Positions 51,386 to 59,834 of a stretch of DNA of 64,000 nt are shown one piece after another. Position numbers and translations under genes: made by a program. Source of the stretch: Sphingomonadales bacterium (GTDB lineage Bacteria; Pseudomonadota; Alphaproteobacteria; Sphingomonadales; Sphingomonadaceae); contig JAGWMZ010000020.1 of NCBI GenBank assembly GCA_028871475.1, forward strand, positions 1 to 64,000. Reading direction: 5' to 3'. The notes beneath the pieces are model-generated. The model was given only the letters and a program-made list of their open reading frames with translations, was not told the origin of the DNA and searched no databases. How positions within the stretch are numbered: the first letter of the stretch is position 1; every line of letters starts with the position of its first letter.

Positions 51386-54376
51386 TCAAAACTCGGCGCT
51401 GAAGCCGAAGGTGAAGGTGCGACCGCTGGTGGTATAGACCTCCGTGCGGCGCGGGCCCACCGACTGGACGATGGGCTGGTTGGTGAGGTTGATCGCCTCG
51501 GCGATCAGCCTCAGGCCGGGGCGCAGGTTGAAATGGGCCTGCGCATCCACATTGTGCGAGCCATCGATGCCATCGCCTGCATTGTTGATGTCATTGCCCG
51601 GCCCGGTGAGATAGCGGCTGCGATAGGCATCGGAAATACGCGCGCCCCACAGCTTGTTCTCATAGTAAAGCGTGACGTTGGCCGCCCATTTCGACAGGTT
51701 GGGCAATTGCATCCGCACCGGCACACCGCTGTAATAATTGGTCTGGTGCCCGTCGAACCAGGTGCCGTTGGCCACGACGCCAAGATGTTTCAAAGCACCG
51801 GGCAGGAAGGTGAAATCATGCTGAAAGGCCGCCTCCAGCCCCTTGATGTTGGCGCCTGCCCCATTCACCGGCTGGCTCACGTCGAACAGCGTGTTGCCAT
51901 CCTCGCCCTGGATCAGCAGCGAAAGCGGCAGGCCGGTCTGGCTGTAGGGGATCTGTGTGGTGGCAGATGATATAAAGCTGTCCATGTGCTTGTAGAAGAA
52001 GCCCAGCGAGGCAAAGCCGCCCCCGCCCATATAATATTCGACCGAACCTTCCAACGAGGTGGCCTTGTAGGGCTTGAGATAGGGGTTGCCGAAACTGGCC
52101 GTGCCGCCATTGGGCCGCGTGGTGATCGACCCAGCGGCTGCCAGATCACCCAGCGCCGGGCGGTTGACGTTGCGGCTGGCGCTCAGGCGCACCACGACAT
52201 CCCTGGTGACGTCGAGTGCAACATTGGCGGCGGGCAGCCAACCATTGCTGTTTGTGGAAATCGAAACCGGAGCCAGCCCGCTGCCCGTGGCCAGATGGCC
52301 CGATGAAGTAAGATCGGTGGAATAATAGCGCAGGCCCGCATTGGCGCGCAGCCGCATGCCGGCCACCAAAGTGTCCAGATCGGCTTGGAGGAAGCCTGCC
52401 CAGGTCTTTTCATCAACGCGATAGTCGCTGCCGGCCTGCAGATACGAAGCGTTGAGATTGCGCGGGTCGCCGATGTAATTGTACACGCCGTCGACATTGC
52501 CCACGATGTATTGGAGCGTCGTATCGGGCCCGACCGTTTGTTTCAGAGTGTTGGGAATGGCCACATCAGCAGGCACATTGTGGAAGACCTTGTTGTTATA
52601 CTGGTATCCACTGTTGGTGAAATGCTTGAACTCGCCGCCGGCCTTCAGCGTCACCGTATCGGTCAGCCTGTAGGCACCGTCCAGCTTGCCGTTGGCATAT
52701 TTGTTGGTGATGGCATTTTCCTGCGTATCGAGCCGCTGGAGCGCCCAGTTGTTCGGATCGGTCAGGCTCTTGCCATAGGTGTTGAAGGGGATGGCCGGGC
52801 GATCATCGAAGCTGAAGGGAGTGTTCTTCAACTCCATGAACACTTTGTCGAACACCGGCTGGGCGAAGTCCGATTCCTCATAGCCGCCAAGCGCGTTGAC
52901 GGTCAGCCGGTCGGTGACATTCCAGCTCATATTGGCCACACCCTGGTAGAAATTGGTGTGGTTCTCGATGGTGTGATGCTCGGAACGCAGGTCGATACCG
53001 GTGTAGCTGGCTGCGCTCAGCGTGTTGGTGCTGTCAATCACGGCGTTCTGGATGACCTGCGTGCCGCCGATCGGGCTGCCAGTCAGCGCATTGCTGCCCG
53101 CGCTGGCCAGCGCATAGTCGTCGCGGTGATCCCAGAGGCGGCCATAGAGGAAATCGACGTCGAGCCTGAAATCCTTGCCCGGGTGGTACTGCACGGAGGA
53201 AGTGACGCCAAGCCGTTTGCGATCGGTGTACCAGGTGGAGGGCGATTCTGCCGTGGGGGCATAAACCCCGCTGAGCAGCGCCTGGCGCGTGGCCGCGTCG
53301 ATGCCCGGGCCGATGTTGGCAGCGTTGTATTTGGTCAGCCCCCATCCCCAGTTGCGATAGCCATATTCATTGCTGCGGATCTGGCTGTAGGCCACCGAGA
53401 CCAGCGCTGCCACATCGCCCCAATTGTGCGAAACCAGCCCCACCAGGCGCGGCGTGACGCCGGTGGTGTTGGTGTTGGTCTGCCCCTTGGCCGAGACGAT
53501 GATCTTGTTGCCGATGTCATAGGGCTTGCCGCTGGTGAGTTGCACCGTCCCCGCGATACCGCCCTCATCCTGCTCGGCCGCGTATGACTTTTGCACCGCC
53601 ACCCGGCTGAACAGTTCCGAGGCGAAGAGGCTGTAGTCGAAGGAGCGTGAACGGCTCACCCCTCCGCGATTGTCCATGCCCGAGGCGGTGTTGCCCAGCA
53701 CTTCCATACCGTTGAGCTGGGTGCGGGTGAAATCGGCGCCAAGCCCGCGCAGGGCGATTTGCCGGCCCTCACCGCTGTCCCTTGTGATGGTGACGCCGGG
53801 CACGCGCTGCAGCGATTCGGCAAGGTTGAGGTCGGGAAAGGCGGCGATGTCCGAGGCAACGATGTCATCCTCGGCGCCCACGGCCTTGCGCTTGTAATTC
53901 TGCGCGACGGTGAGGCTGTGGCGATAGCCGGTGACCACGATCTGCGATGGACCATCGGGTTCAGCCTCCACAGGCGCTGCGGCGCCCACGTCTGGAACCT
54001 TGAGGCTCGCCGGAGCGAGCCGGGGAGAGCGGGGGGGACGCGATGGACCATCATGGCCCGGTTTCAGCACGGCCACGCCATTCTGGAAGCTGGCAACAAG
54101 GCCCGTGCCATGGAGCAGCCGGTCCAGCGCCTCGCGAGCGGCGAACGTGCCGTGCAGCCCGGCGGTGCGGCGCCCGGCTGCCGCATCGGGCGCCACCACG
54201 ATTTGCAGGCCCGCCGCCTGCGAAAATTGCGAGATCGCCCCGCGCAACTCGCCCGCGCCAATGTCATAGCGCTGGCGGTCGGCGTGGCTCACCTCAGCGG
54301 CATGGGCGCGCGTGATGCCCGGCATGCTCAGTGCAGCTGCAAGAGCCAGCAGCGAAAGTCCCCTGTTCGTCGTCAT
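51386..54376 (-). CDS. TonB-dependent receptor with STN signalling domain
   Basis: A 996-residue receptor. After the signal peptide comes an STN (secretin/TonB N-terminal) domain, residues ~35-105 ('IGAGELRGAISQFSQAAGLQ' to 'GLVASFQNGVAVLKPG'), which touches FecR. The plug starts 'IVVTGYRHSLTVAQNYKRKA', has 'ITRDSGEGRQIALRGLG', and the barrel ends 'RTFTFGFSAEF'. The lengthy barrel fits large ligands such as oligosaccharides as well as siderophores. It lies below the FecR and FecI genes in the same direction (98 bp after fecR). Confidence 0.9.
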   Translation of the reverse strand: MTTNRGLSLLALAAALSMPGITRAHAAEVSHADRQRYDIGAGELRGAISQFSQAAGLQIVVAPDAAAGRRTAGLHGTFAAREALDRLLHGTGLVASFQNGVAVLKPGHDGPSRPPRSPRLAPASLKVPDVGAAAPVEAEPDGPSQIVVTGYRHSLTVAQNYKRKAVGAEDDIVASDIAAFPDLNLAESLQRVPGVTITRDSGEGRQIALRGLGADFTRTQLNGMEVLGNTASGMDNRGGVSRSRSFDYSLFASELFSRVAVQKSYAAEQDEGGIAGTVQLTSGKPYDIGNKIIVSAKGQTNTNTTGVTPRLVGLVSHNWGDVAALVSVAYSQIRSNEYGYRNWGWGLTKYNAANIGPGIDAATRQALLSGVYAPTAESPSTWYTDRKRLGVTSSVQYHPGKDFRLDVDFLYGRLWDHRDDYALASAGSNALTGSPIGGTQVIQNAVIDSTNTLSAASYTGIDLRSEHHTIENHTNFYQGVANMSWNVTDRLTVNALGGYEESDFAQPVFDKVFMELKNTPFSFDDRPAIPFNTYGKSLTDPNNWALQRLDTQENAITNKYANGKLDGAYRLTDTVTLKAGGEFKHFTNSGYQYNNKVFHNVPADVAIPNTLKQTVGPDTTLQYIVGNVDGVYNYIGDPRNLNASYLQAGSDYRVDEKTWAGFLQADLDTLVAGMRLRANAGLRYYSTDLTSSGHLATGSGLAPVSISTNSNGWLPAANVALDVTRDVVVRLSASRNVNRPALGDLAAAGSITTRPNGGTASFGNPYLKPYKATSLEGSVEYYMGGGGFASLGFFYKHMDSFISSATTQIPYSQTGLPLSLLIQGEDGNTLFDVSQPVNGAGANIKGLEAAFQHDFTFLPGALKHLGVVANGTWFDGHQTNYYSGVPVRMQLPNLSKWAANVTLYYENKLWGARISDAYRSRYLTGPGNDINNAGDGIDGSHNVDAQAHFNLRPGLRLIAEAINLTNQPIVQSVGPRRTEVYTTSGRTFTFGFSAEF

Positions 54377-54474
54377 GTCAGCTTCTCCACCTTGACGCGC
54401 TTGCGTCTCGAGAGGGAAGACGGGGCGATGGGTAGATCAGGACAAAAGAATTTTGTTGCAACGCAGTGTCACCA

Positions 54475-55335
54475 TTATGGCACTTTTGTTGCAGCCCCTT
54501 CCTCTGGCACAAGGCGCAACAGATCGCCGTCCCGCTCCAGCCTGAAACCATAGGCAGTGCCGATCGCGCCAAGCAATTGCGCCGAGCCATCCAGCTTGAA
54601 CCGCCCTGCCAGCTTGAGATCGGCAAGCTTGTCGGGCGGCGGCGCGATAATCGGCCCGCCGCGCCGATTGAGCGTGTCCACCAGATCGCCCAGCCGCATA
54701 TCGTCGGTGTCCAGCCAATCCTGCCGCCAGTCCTGCTGCGTTATATCAAACCGGCTGGGCGCGCCTGCCACATCCTGACTGAAGCGCGAACGCCAACCGG
54801 CATGCACCGTGACACCGCGCCCGGTGCGGTTGCTGGCAAAGCGTACCGCGCCGCGATAGACTGCAAGCTTCACATCGCGATGCGCCAGATCGATGTCAAA
54901 AGCCGTGCCCAGCACCTGCGTGACCGATCCTCCCGCCTCGACGGTGAAGGGCCGATCCGGTTCATGGGCAATGTCGAACCAGGTCTCACCCTTTTGCAGC
55001 GCAGCATGACGCTCATGCTGACCCAGTGAGACGTCGATGCTGGTCGCACCGTCGAGTTGCAGCCGCGACCCATCGGCAAGCCGCACCGACATCCTCTGCC
55101 CGCGCTGTGTTTCGTAATGGGCAATTTGTGGTGTTTGGGTGCCTGCGTTCTGGTGCCATAGACCCAGACCCACGGCCAAGGCCAGCGCGGCAGCACCCGC
55201 CATGCCGGTGCGACGGCGGGCCTTGCGCATGGCGCGAACCTCCTCGTCGGAGAGGCGGCCCAGCATGGCCACCTGCGCCAGCGCCTCGCGCAGGGCAGGG
55301 TCTTCCAGCGTGGCATCTGGAGCGGCGCACTTCAT
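54475..55335 (-). CDS. FecR-like transmembrane anti-sigma/sensor
   Basis: About 286 residues. A cytoplasmic N-terminal segment (~residues 1-50) is followed by one membrane helix ('MAGAAALALAVGLGLW'), then the periplasmic FecR domain ('SVRLADGSRLQLDGATSIDV') and a C-terminal STN-like part. The ATG at 55335 overlaps the sigma factor's stop by 4 bp. Transmits the signal from the STN receptor to the ECF sigma factor. Confidence 0.88.
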   Translation of the reverse strand: MKCAAPDATLEDPALREALAQVAMLGRLSDEEVRAMRKARRRTGMAGAAALALAVGLGLWHQNAGTQTPQIAHYETQRGQRMSVRLADGSRLQLDGATSIDVSLGQHERHAALQKGETWFDIAHEPDRPFTVEAGGSVTQVLGTAFDIDLAHRDVKLAVYRGAVRFASNRTGRGVTVHAGWRSRFSQDVAGAPSRFDITQQDWRQDWLDTDDMRLGDLVDTLNRRGGPIIAPPPDKLADLKLAGRFKLDGSAQLLGAIGTAYGFRLERDGDLLRLVPEEGAATKVP

Positions 55336-55919
55336 GGCCGGGCCCCGCCGGGCAGGCCGCGCCGCTCCAGCGCCTGGCGCAGATCGGTAACAGCGCGCGT
55401 GCAATGCTTCTCCACGGCCCCGACGCTCAGACCAAGGTCCTGCGCGATGGCCGCGCTTGCCGTGCCGTCCAGCCGGCGACGCATAAAGACCTCGCGGCGC
55501 AAGGGCGGCATCACGCGCAGCGCCCGCACCAGGATCTCCACCCTCTGGCGATAGTCCAGCACGGTTTCGGCATTGGGCTGGGCGCAGGCGATGGTCTCAT
55601 CGAGCTCAACCGCTTCGGGCATGGCGCGGCGAGCGCGGAAATGGTCGTGGATGAGATTGCGCGCAACGGCAAAGCAAAAGGCCCAGACGTTGGCGATGAC
55701 GCGGTTGCGACGATAGGCATGCAGGCGCAGGCAGGTTTCCTGCACGATGTCCTCGCCATCGGCATGGTGGTCGAGCCGCCCGGCGACGAAATGGCGCAGC
55801 GCGCGATAGAGCTCTGCCTCGTCGCGATCAAACGCGCGCCGCATGGCCATCGACGGGATCTCACGCATGGTGAGGCGCCCTGCCCGCATTGCACCACGCT
55901 CGCCTTGCCCTCGACACAT
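55332..55919 (-). CDS. ECF sigma factor, FecI type
   Basis: A 195-residue extracytoplasmic-function sigma factor. Region 2 is visible as 'EDIVQETCLRLHAYRR' and 'WAFCFAVARNLIHDHFRARR'. Region 4 is 'MPPLRREVFMRRRLDGTASA' with 'AIAQDLGLSVGAVEKHCTRA'. The ATG at 55919 has an excellent ribosome site (AAGGAGG), so I keep this start although shorter ones exist. First gene of a fecI-fecR-receptor operon. Confidence 0.9.
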   Translation of the reverse strand: MCRGQGERGAMRAGRLTMREIPSMAMRRAFDRDEAELYRALRHFVAGRLDHHADGEDIVQETCLRLHAYRRNRVIANVWAFCFAVARNLIHDHFRARRAMPEAVELDETIACAQPNAETVLDYRQRVEILVRALRVMPPLRREVFMRRRLDGTASAAIAQDLGLSVGAVEKHCTRAVTDLRQALERRGLPGGARP

Positions 55920-56390
55920 CAGCCTCCTTCTCCAGCCCTGCCCGGAGTCGCGACTGCGCTAGGCCAGAAGCGTGAAGCGCGCGTGACAATCGCGACGGGC
56001 GCCCGTTCGCCGCGAGAATTCGCCAGGATTTGAGCAGCGCCTGGGGGTCGCCACTCGCCCGGCGGGCTGCATCGGGGAATGTTGACATTCAGGCCAATTC
56101 AAGCAGGCCAGTGATGCCAATCACGCAGCAGATGTCACGATCTTGCCTCATAGTCGGCCAGAAGCCGGGCCCGCGTCATCGCCAATTGCGCCAGCACATC
56201 GCCCAGCAAAGACAATTCGCGGCTGCGCGTCCAGGGCTGGTCAGCATGGTGTGGGCATAGTCCAGTTCCTGCGCCGCCTTGGGGTTCATCGCGGCGATCA
56301 GGCGGTAATCGGCGGGCGGAATAGCCCGCTTGTAGCTGGTGTGCGTGCCCACCGTCAGCAGGTCAGCAGACCCAGCGAACCGTAGATCTG
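55920..56390. other. region upstream of the sigma factor gene, partly decayed
   Basis: 471 bp with no intact gene. It should hold the minus-strand promoter of the fecI-like gene. The part at 56128-56240 has a minus-strand frame ending 'RELSLLGDVLAQLAMTRARL' followed by LADYEARS and a stop, which looks like the end of a former gene that I cannot name. Confidence 0.4.
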
Positions 56391-56590
56391 TCAGCCGGTC
56401 GAGACATACTGGTTGAGCAGATTGCGGGCATAGATGCCCACTTCATACTTGTCGCTCGACCGCGCCAGCGTGATCCGCCCGTTCACCAGCGCATAGCCCG
56501 GAACGCAGGAATAGCTGGCATTGGGTGTGGTGGTGCCATCGGCATTGACGCGGGCCGACGCCATAATGCTGCCCAGTTGGGCGCCCGTTC
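56391..56590 (-). pseudogene. TonB-dependent receptor C-terminal remnant
   Basis: A minus-strand frame reads 'ASARVNADGTTTPNASYSCV' then 'PGYALVNGRITLARSSDKYE' and 'VGIYARNLLNQYVSTG' before a stop. This is the typical second-to-last strands of a TonB receptor. The start side is cut by a stop at about 56591. There is no matching N-terminus in the window. Confidence 0.65.
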
Positions 56591-56689
56591 AGAAGTCGCC
56601 GCGCCGATGATCGATAGGCTGGATCAACGGCGCGGGCAAATTGCATACCTGGCAAGCCCGGGCGCTTCATTGCGATTTTTCCTGCCCGA

Positions 56690-56923
56690 TTAACGGTTTT
56701 TGAGGCCGAGAATGACAGCTTGCACCCGACCGAACCCTTCTGGTGAACCGATGGCCAGATCAAGCGGCCTCGCGCCGAGATGTTGATCCTGAGCATTCAG
56801 GAACGTCATGGCACCACCGGCGCCTAGAGCGTCGATGGCGATGGTCAGGATGCGTCCCTGCCGATCGGCAGCTTCGCGCGACAAGGATGGGATCCGAGAC
56901 TTTTTACGAAAAGCGCCATTCAT
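56690..56923 (-). CDS. MbcA/ParS/Xre antitoxin-like protein (toxin-binding domain), no toxin seen
   Basis: A 77-residue protein. The C-terminal ~50 residues 'AIDALGAGGAMTFLNAQDQH' then 'LGARPLDLAIGSPEGF' and 'GRVQAVILGL' follow the DUF2384 pattern ('A..FL..P...LGGR.PLDLA.....G...V...L'), found in Xre/MbcA/ParS antitoxins. An N-terminal DNA-binding part is mostly absent. No RES-domain toxin is next to it. The small gene 11 bp upstream may be a partner. Confidence 0.55.
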   Translation of the reverse strand: MNGAFRKKSRIPSLSREAADRQGRILTIAIDALGAGGAMTFLNAQDQHLGARPLDLAIGSPEGFGRVQAVILGLKNR

Positions 56924-56934
56924 GGATGCGCGCC

Positions 56935-57132
56935 CTACAATGCTGATAAGGCTGACTGGCCAGCGATGCGTTCCTCGCGGCGCATTTCGATCAGCTTTGC
57001 GCGTTCACCCATGGCTTGCCATGCCGCCGCAGAGCGTAAACGTATCTCGCGCACATTGGCCAAAGTGGTTTCATCAGCCTCGCGGCGGCTTTTCGCCGCC
57101 TGGGCCAGATAGCTGTCACTCACTGCGGACAT
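56935..57132 (-). CDS. small protein of unknown function
   Basis: A 65-residue charged protein, 'MSAVSDSYLAQAAKSRREAD' then 'ETTLANVREIRLRSAAAWQA' and 'MGERAKLIEMRREERIAG', largely helical, with no membrane segment. The ribosome site AAAGGAT precedes the ATG at 57132. I recall similar small proteins in sphingomonads with 'LANVRERCLRSAAAW' but no function. It precedes the MbcA/ParS-like gene by 11 bp. Confidence 0.6.
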   Translation of the reverse strand: MSAVSDSYLAQAAKSRREADETTLANVREIRLRSAAAWQAMGERAKLIEMRREERIAGQSALSAL

Positions 57133-57159
57133 GGCAATCCTTTAAGCGGGTCGGCGGTA

Positions 57160-57294
57160 TCAATCGACCATGTCGGCCACGATCCGGCGCAGTTCCGCCT
57201 GGGACAATGTGCCAAAGGGCGTGGTCTGTGGATACCGCGAGGGCAGGATGATGGGATTGATAGGCAGATGAAGAGACTTGAACTGAACGTGCAT
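57160..57294 (-). CDS. possible small protein, 44 residues
   Basis: A short frame reads 'MHVQFKSLHLPINPIILPSR' then 'YPQTTPFGTLSQAELRRIVA' and DMVD. The end 'FGTLSQAELRRIVADMVD' has the look of a real small protein. No good ribosome site is seen. It lies 27 bp upstream of the next small gene on the same strand. Confidence 0.3.
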   Translation of the reverse strand: MHVQFKSLHLPINPIILPSRYPQTTPFGTLSQAELRRIVADMVD

Positions 57295-57504
57295 GAAATT
57301 ATGGAACTCAAAGATCTGGATGCGCAAAATCGCGCAGGATGTTAATGGAAAGACTATTCGTAGCGGTCTTTCCCGTGTTCGGTCGCGATCACGCAGATCG
57401 CGATGATATGCGAATCAGGCAGGCCGAACACGGGGCAACGCATCGAGCATGAACTCGACACACTGGACAGTTCGCGGGATTCGTGGAACCCTGGCGAACC
57501 TTTG

Positions 57505-57711
57505 TCAGGCCGAAGCCAGATTGACCGCCGACTGTTTGCCACGGCGATCGGTTTCGATCTCGTAGCTCACCCGCTGGTCCTTGGTAAGCGTGGCCATGCC
57601 GGCCTGCTCGACGGCGCTGATGTGAACGAAGCTGTCATTGCCGCCATCGACCGGGGCGATGAAGCCATAGCCTTTGTCGGAGTTGAAGAATTTGACGGTG
57701 CCGATCGGCAT
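57505..57711 (-). CDS. CspA-family cold-shock protein
   Basis: A 68-residue single-stranded RNA-binding OB fold. RNP1 'KGYGFI' and RNP2 'DSFVHIS' are intact, starting 'MPIGTVKFFNSDKGYGFIAP'. The ATG at 57711 has AGGAAA upstream; a longer in-frame extension to 57807 has no ribosome site. A leader of ~120 nt and a strong promoter precede it, as usual for cold-inducible cspA mRNAs. Confidence 0.94.
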   Translation of the reverse strand: MPIGTVKFFNSDKGYGFIAPVDGGNDSFVHISAVEQAGMATLTKDQRVSYEIETDRRGKQSAVNLASA

Positions 57712-57836
57712 GGGATGTTTCCTTTTCACGAAAACGAGAACCCATCCGCAACAGCGCGGATGGAGCTGGACATGTGAGAGAGGAAGGAGAACCCCAAGAG
57801 GGATCAAGTCCCGTCGCAGACGACGTTAGCACGCTT

Positions 57837-57865
57837 TATATCGGCGATGACTGTGGAAAAGTCAA
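57837..57865 (-). promoter_or_regulatory. sigma-70 promoter of the cold-shock gene
   Basis: On the minus strand TTGACT (57865-57860), 17 bp, GATATA (57842-57837), followed by AAAGC. Transcription would begin near 57830, leaving a leader of ~120 nt before the ATG. The strand and spacing suit the cspA-like gene. Confidence 0.65.
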
Positions 57866-58075
57866 GGCGCTAACCACGGAAGCCGTTATCTCGGGCTGAG
57901 GTCGGAGCGTCCCCATGCGCAAATCCAGCCAATAGCACCGGCTGCCAGCTGCGACGGGGCTGTACCTGATCTGACGGTCGACCCTGCTGGCTCGATGGTA
58001 TTCCCAGCAATTTGCGCTCTCGAACGGCAGCCAGAGACCCATGCGTCAAAAATTGGCGCTGACCAGGATTGGTGC
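57866..58075. other. spacer between the cold-shock promoter and the histidine kinase gene
   Basis: No gene seen; together with the csp leader it makes the gene-free stretch 57712-58075. The kinase gene ends at 58076 on the minus strand, so transcription of the two-component operon must stop in here or run into csp. I see no clear terminator. Confidence 0.35.
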
Positions 58076-59065
58076 CTATCGCATCGGGAAGTCCATCGTG
58101 AAGGTCGCCCCTCCTCCCGGCGTGTCCTCAACCATGATGGAGGCGCCATGGGCCTGCGCCACCGCCGCGACGATCGACAAGCCCAGGCCGGCGCCCTGCC
58201 GTCTCATACCATGGGCACGCCAGAAGCGTTCAAAGAGCTGCGCCCGATGCTCGGGCGGCACGCCGGCACCATGGTCGATCACACTCAGTCGGCCTTCCGG
58301 CAAGACAGTGACCAGCACCTCGGTCCCCACCGGGGCGTGAAACACCGCGTTCTCGATAAGATTGCGCAGCGCCCCTGACAGCGCCTCCTCATCGCCATGG
58401 ACAAGGACCGGGCGGTCCGGCGCCTCCAGCACGACCTCGCGCCCTTGCTGGTAAATCCATGGCGCCATATGGCCGCCCACCTCGGCAGCGATCTGGGCCA
58501 GATCGACCGCCTGCATCTGGGGCAAGGGCTGGCTGTCCAGCCGGGCCACTCGCAGCAACTGGATGACCAGGCGGCTCATACGCGCCGCATCCTCGCCCAG
58601 CTTTGTCACCGCCTCGCCGGGAGGCAGAGCCTCAATCCCTGCTGTCAGGATCGCCAGAGGCGTACGCAATTCATGCGCTGCATCCGCAGTAAAACGGCGC
58701 TGCGCCTGAAAGGCCTGATCCAGCCGCTCCAGCGCTTCATTGACGGCATGAATGAAGGGCATGATCTCGGCAGGGGCCCTGCCCGGCTCCAACCGTGCAC
58801 CGGCCGCGCCCGGTACAATGGCGGCAGCCTGGCGGCTCGCCGCGATCAACGGGCGCAAGCTGGCGCGCACGGTGTAGATCACCACCCCCAGCACAGCAAA
58901 CGCGAAGAGCGGAAAGGCCCAGACCACGATCGTGTCGGAAACGCCGTGCCTGAGAAGATAATGGCGCTGCGCCAGAGCGAGAAAGCCGATCGCCAGCGCC
59001 AGAGCGTGAATCCCCGCCAAACGCAGGATCAGCTTGCCTTCCAGAGAATGTCGCCAGTGCGCCAT
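58076..59065 (-). CDS. sensor histidine kinase (QseC-like)
   Basis: About 329 residues. Two membrane helices ('IHALALAIGFLALAQRHYLL' and 'IVVWAFPLFAFAVLGVVIYT') with a very short periplasmic loop. Then come the phosphoacceptor box 'ADAAHELRTPLAIL', the N box 'LRNLIENAVFHAP', G1 'VIDHGAGVP', and G2 'GAGLGLSIV'. The small sensor part suggests it senses the membrane or needs a partner. The ATG at 59065 shares a base with the response regulator stop (TGATG). Confidence 0.92.
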   Translation of the reverse strand: MAHWRHSLEGKLILRLAGIHALALAIGFLALAQRHYLLRHGVSDTIVVWAFPLFAFAVLGVVIYTVRASLRPLIAASRQAAAIVPGAAGARLEPGRAPAEIMPFIHAVNEALERLDQAFQAQRRFTADAAHELRTPLAILTAGIEALPPGEAVTKLGEDAARMSRLVIQLLRVARLDSQPLPQMQAVDLAQIAAEVGGHMAPWIYQQGREVVLEAPDRPVLVHGDEEALSGALRNLIENAVFHAPVGTEVLVTVLPEGRLSVIDHGAGVPPEHRAQLFERFWRAHGMRRQGAGLGLSIVAAVAQAHGASIMVEDTPGGGATFTMDFPMR

Positions 59066-59745
59066 CACGCCTGCGCCTCCTCGGTCAGAAAATAGCCGAT
59101 GCCGCGCACCGTCTGGATGCCGCAACCGGCGCCTGCCTCGGCCAGCTTGCGGCGCAGGTGGTGAATATGGACCGGGATGGCGTTGGAGGCGATCTCGTCA
59201 CCCTCGCCATAGAGCTTGTCCTCCAGCACGGCTTTGGGCACCACGCGACCATGACGGCGCATCAGATGTTCGAGCAGGGCCAGTTCCTGCCGCCCCAACA
59301 TCAGCGGCCGGCCATCGACCAGCGCCTCACGGCCCAGCGTGTCGAGCGCCAAACGGCCCGCCTGCAGCACGATGCCCAGCGCCAGACCCGGGCGGCGCAG
59401 CAGCGCCTTGGCGCGGGCCACCAGTTCCTCGCTGGCGAAAGGTTTCACCAGATAGTCGTCGGCACCGGCATCGAGGCCGCCGACACGATCCTCCAGCGTA
59501 TCGCGAGCAGTCAGCACCAGCACGGGCAGCCGATGGCCTTTCACGCGTGTGGCGCGCAAAACATCGAGTCCCTCGCCGTCGGGCAGACCCAGATCGAGCA
59601 CCATGGCGTCATAGGGGAACAGGTCGAGCGCATGGCAGGCATCCTCGACACTCTGCTGCACATCGACGACGAAGCCGGCCTTGCGCAAGGCGCCAGCCAC
59701 CAGTTCAGCGATCCTCGGCTCATCCTCGACCACCAGAAAACGCAT
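59065..59745 (-). CDS. OmpR-family response regulator
   Basis: A 226-residue regulator: receiver domain with phospho-aspartate in 'AMVLDLGLPDGEGLDV', lysine in 'DDYLVKPFASEEL', and a winged-helix output domain ('LALLEHLMRRHGRVVPKAVL', 'ASNAIPVHIHHLRRKL'). First gene of the two-component operon. It is divergent from the TonB receptor gene with 89 bp between starts, so it probably controls that receptor. Confidence 0.93.
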   Translation of the reverse strand: MRFLVVEDEPRIAELVAGALRKAGFVVDVQQSVEDACHALDLFPYDAMVLDLGLPDGEGLDVLRATRVKGHRLPVLVLTARDTLEDRVGGLDAGADDYLVKPFASEELVARAKALLRRPGLALGIVLQAGRLALDTLGREALVDGRPLMLGRQELALLEHLMRRHGRVVPKAVLEDKLYGEGDEIASNAIPVHIHHLRRKLAEAGAGCGIQTVRGIGYFLTEEAQA

Positions 59746-59834
59746 GCAATCCCCTTCAAAGCGCTTCCTCTAATACTGCCTTAAACTTCGCGCCACAGGG
59801 GGGCCGCCAACAGATATGCGAAAAGGCGGAATAG

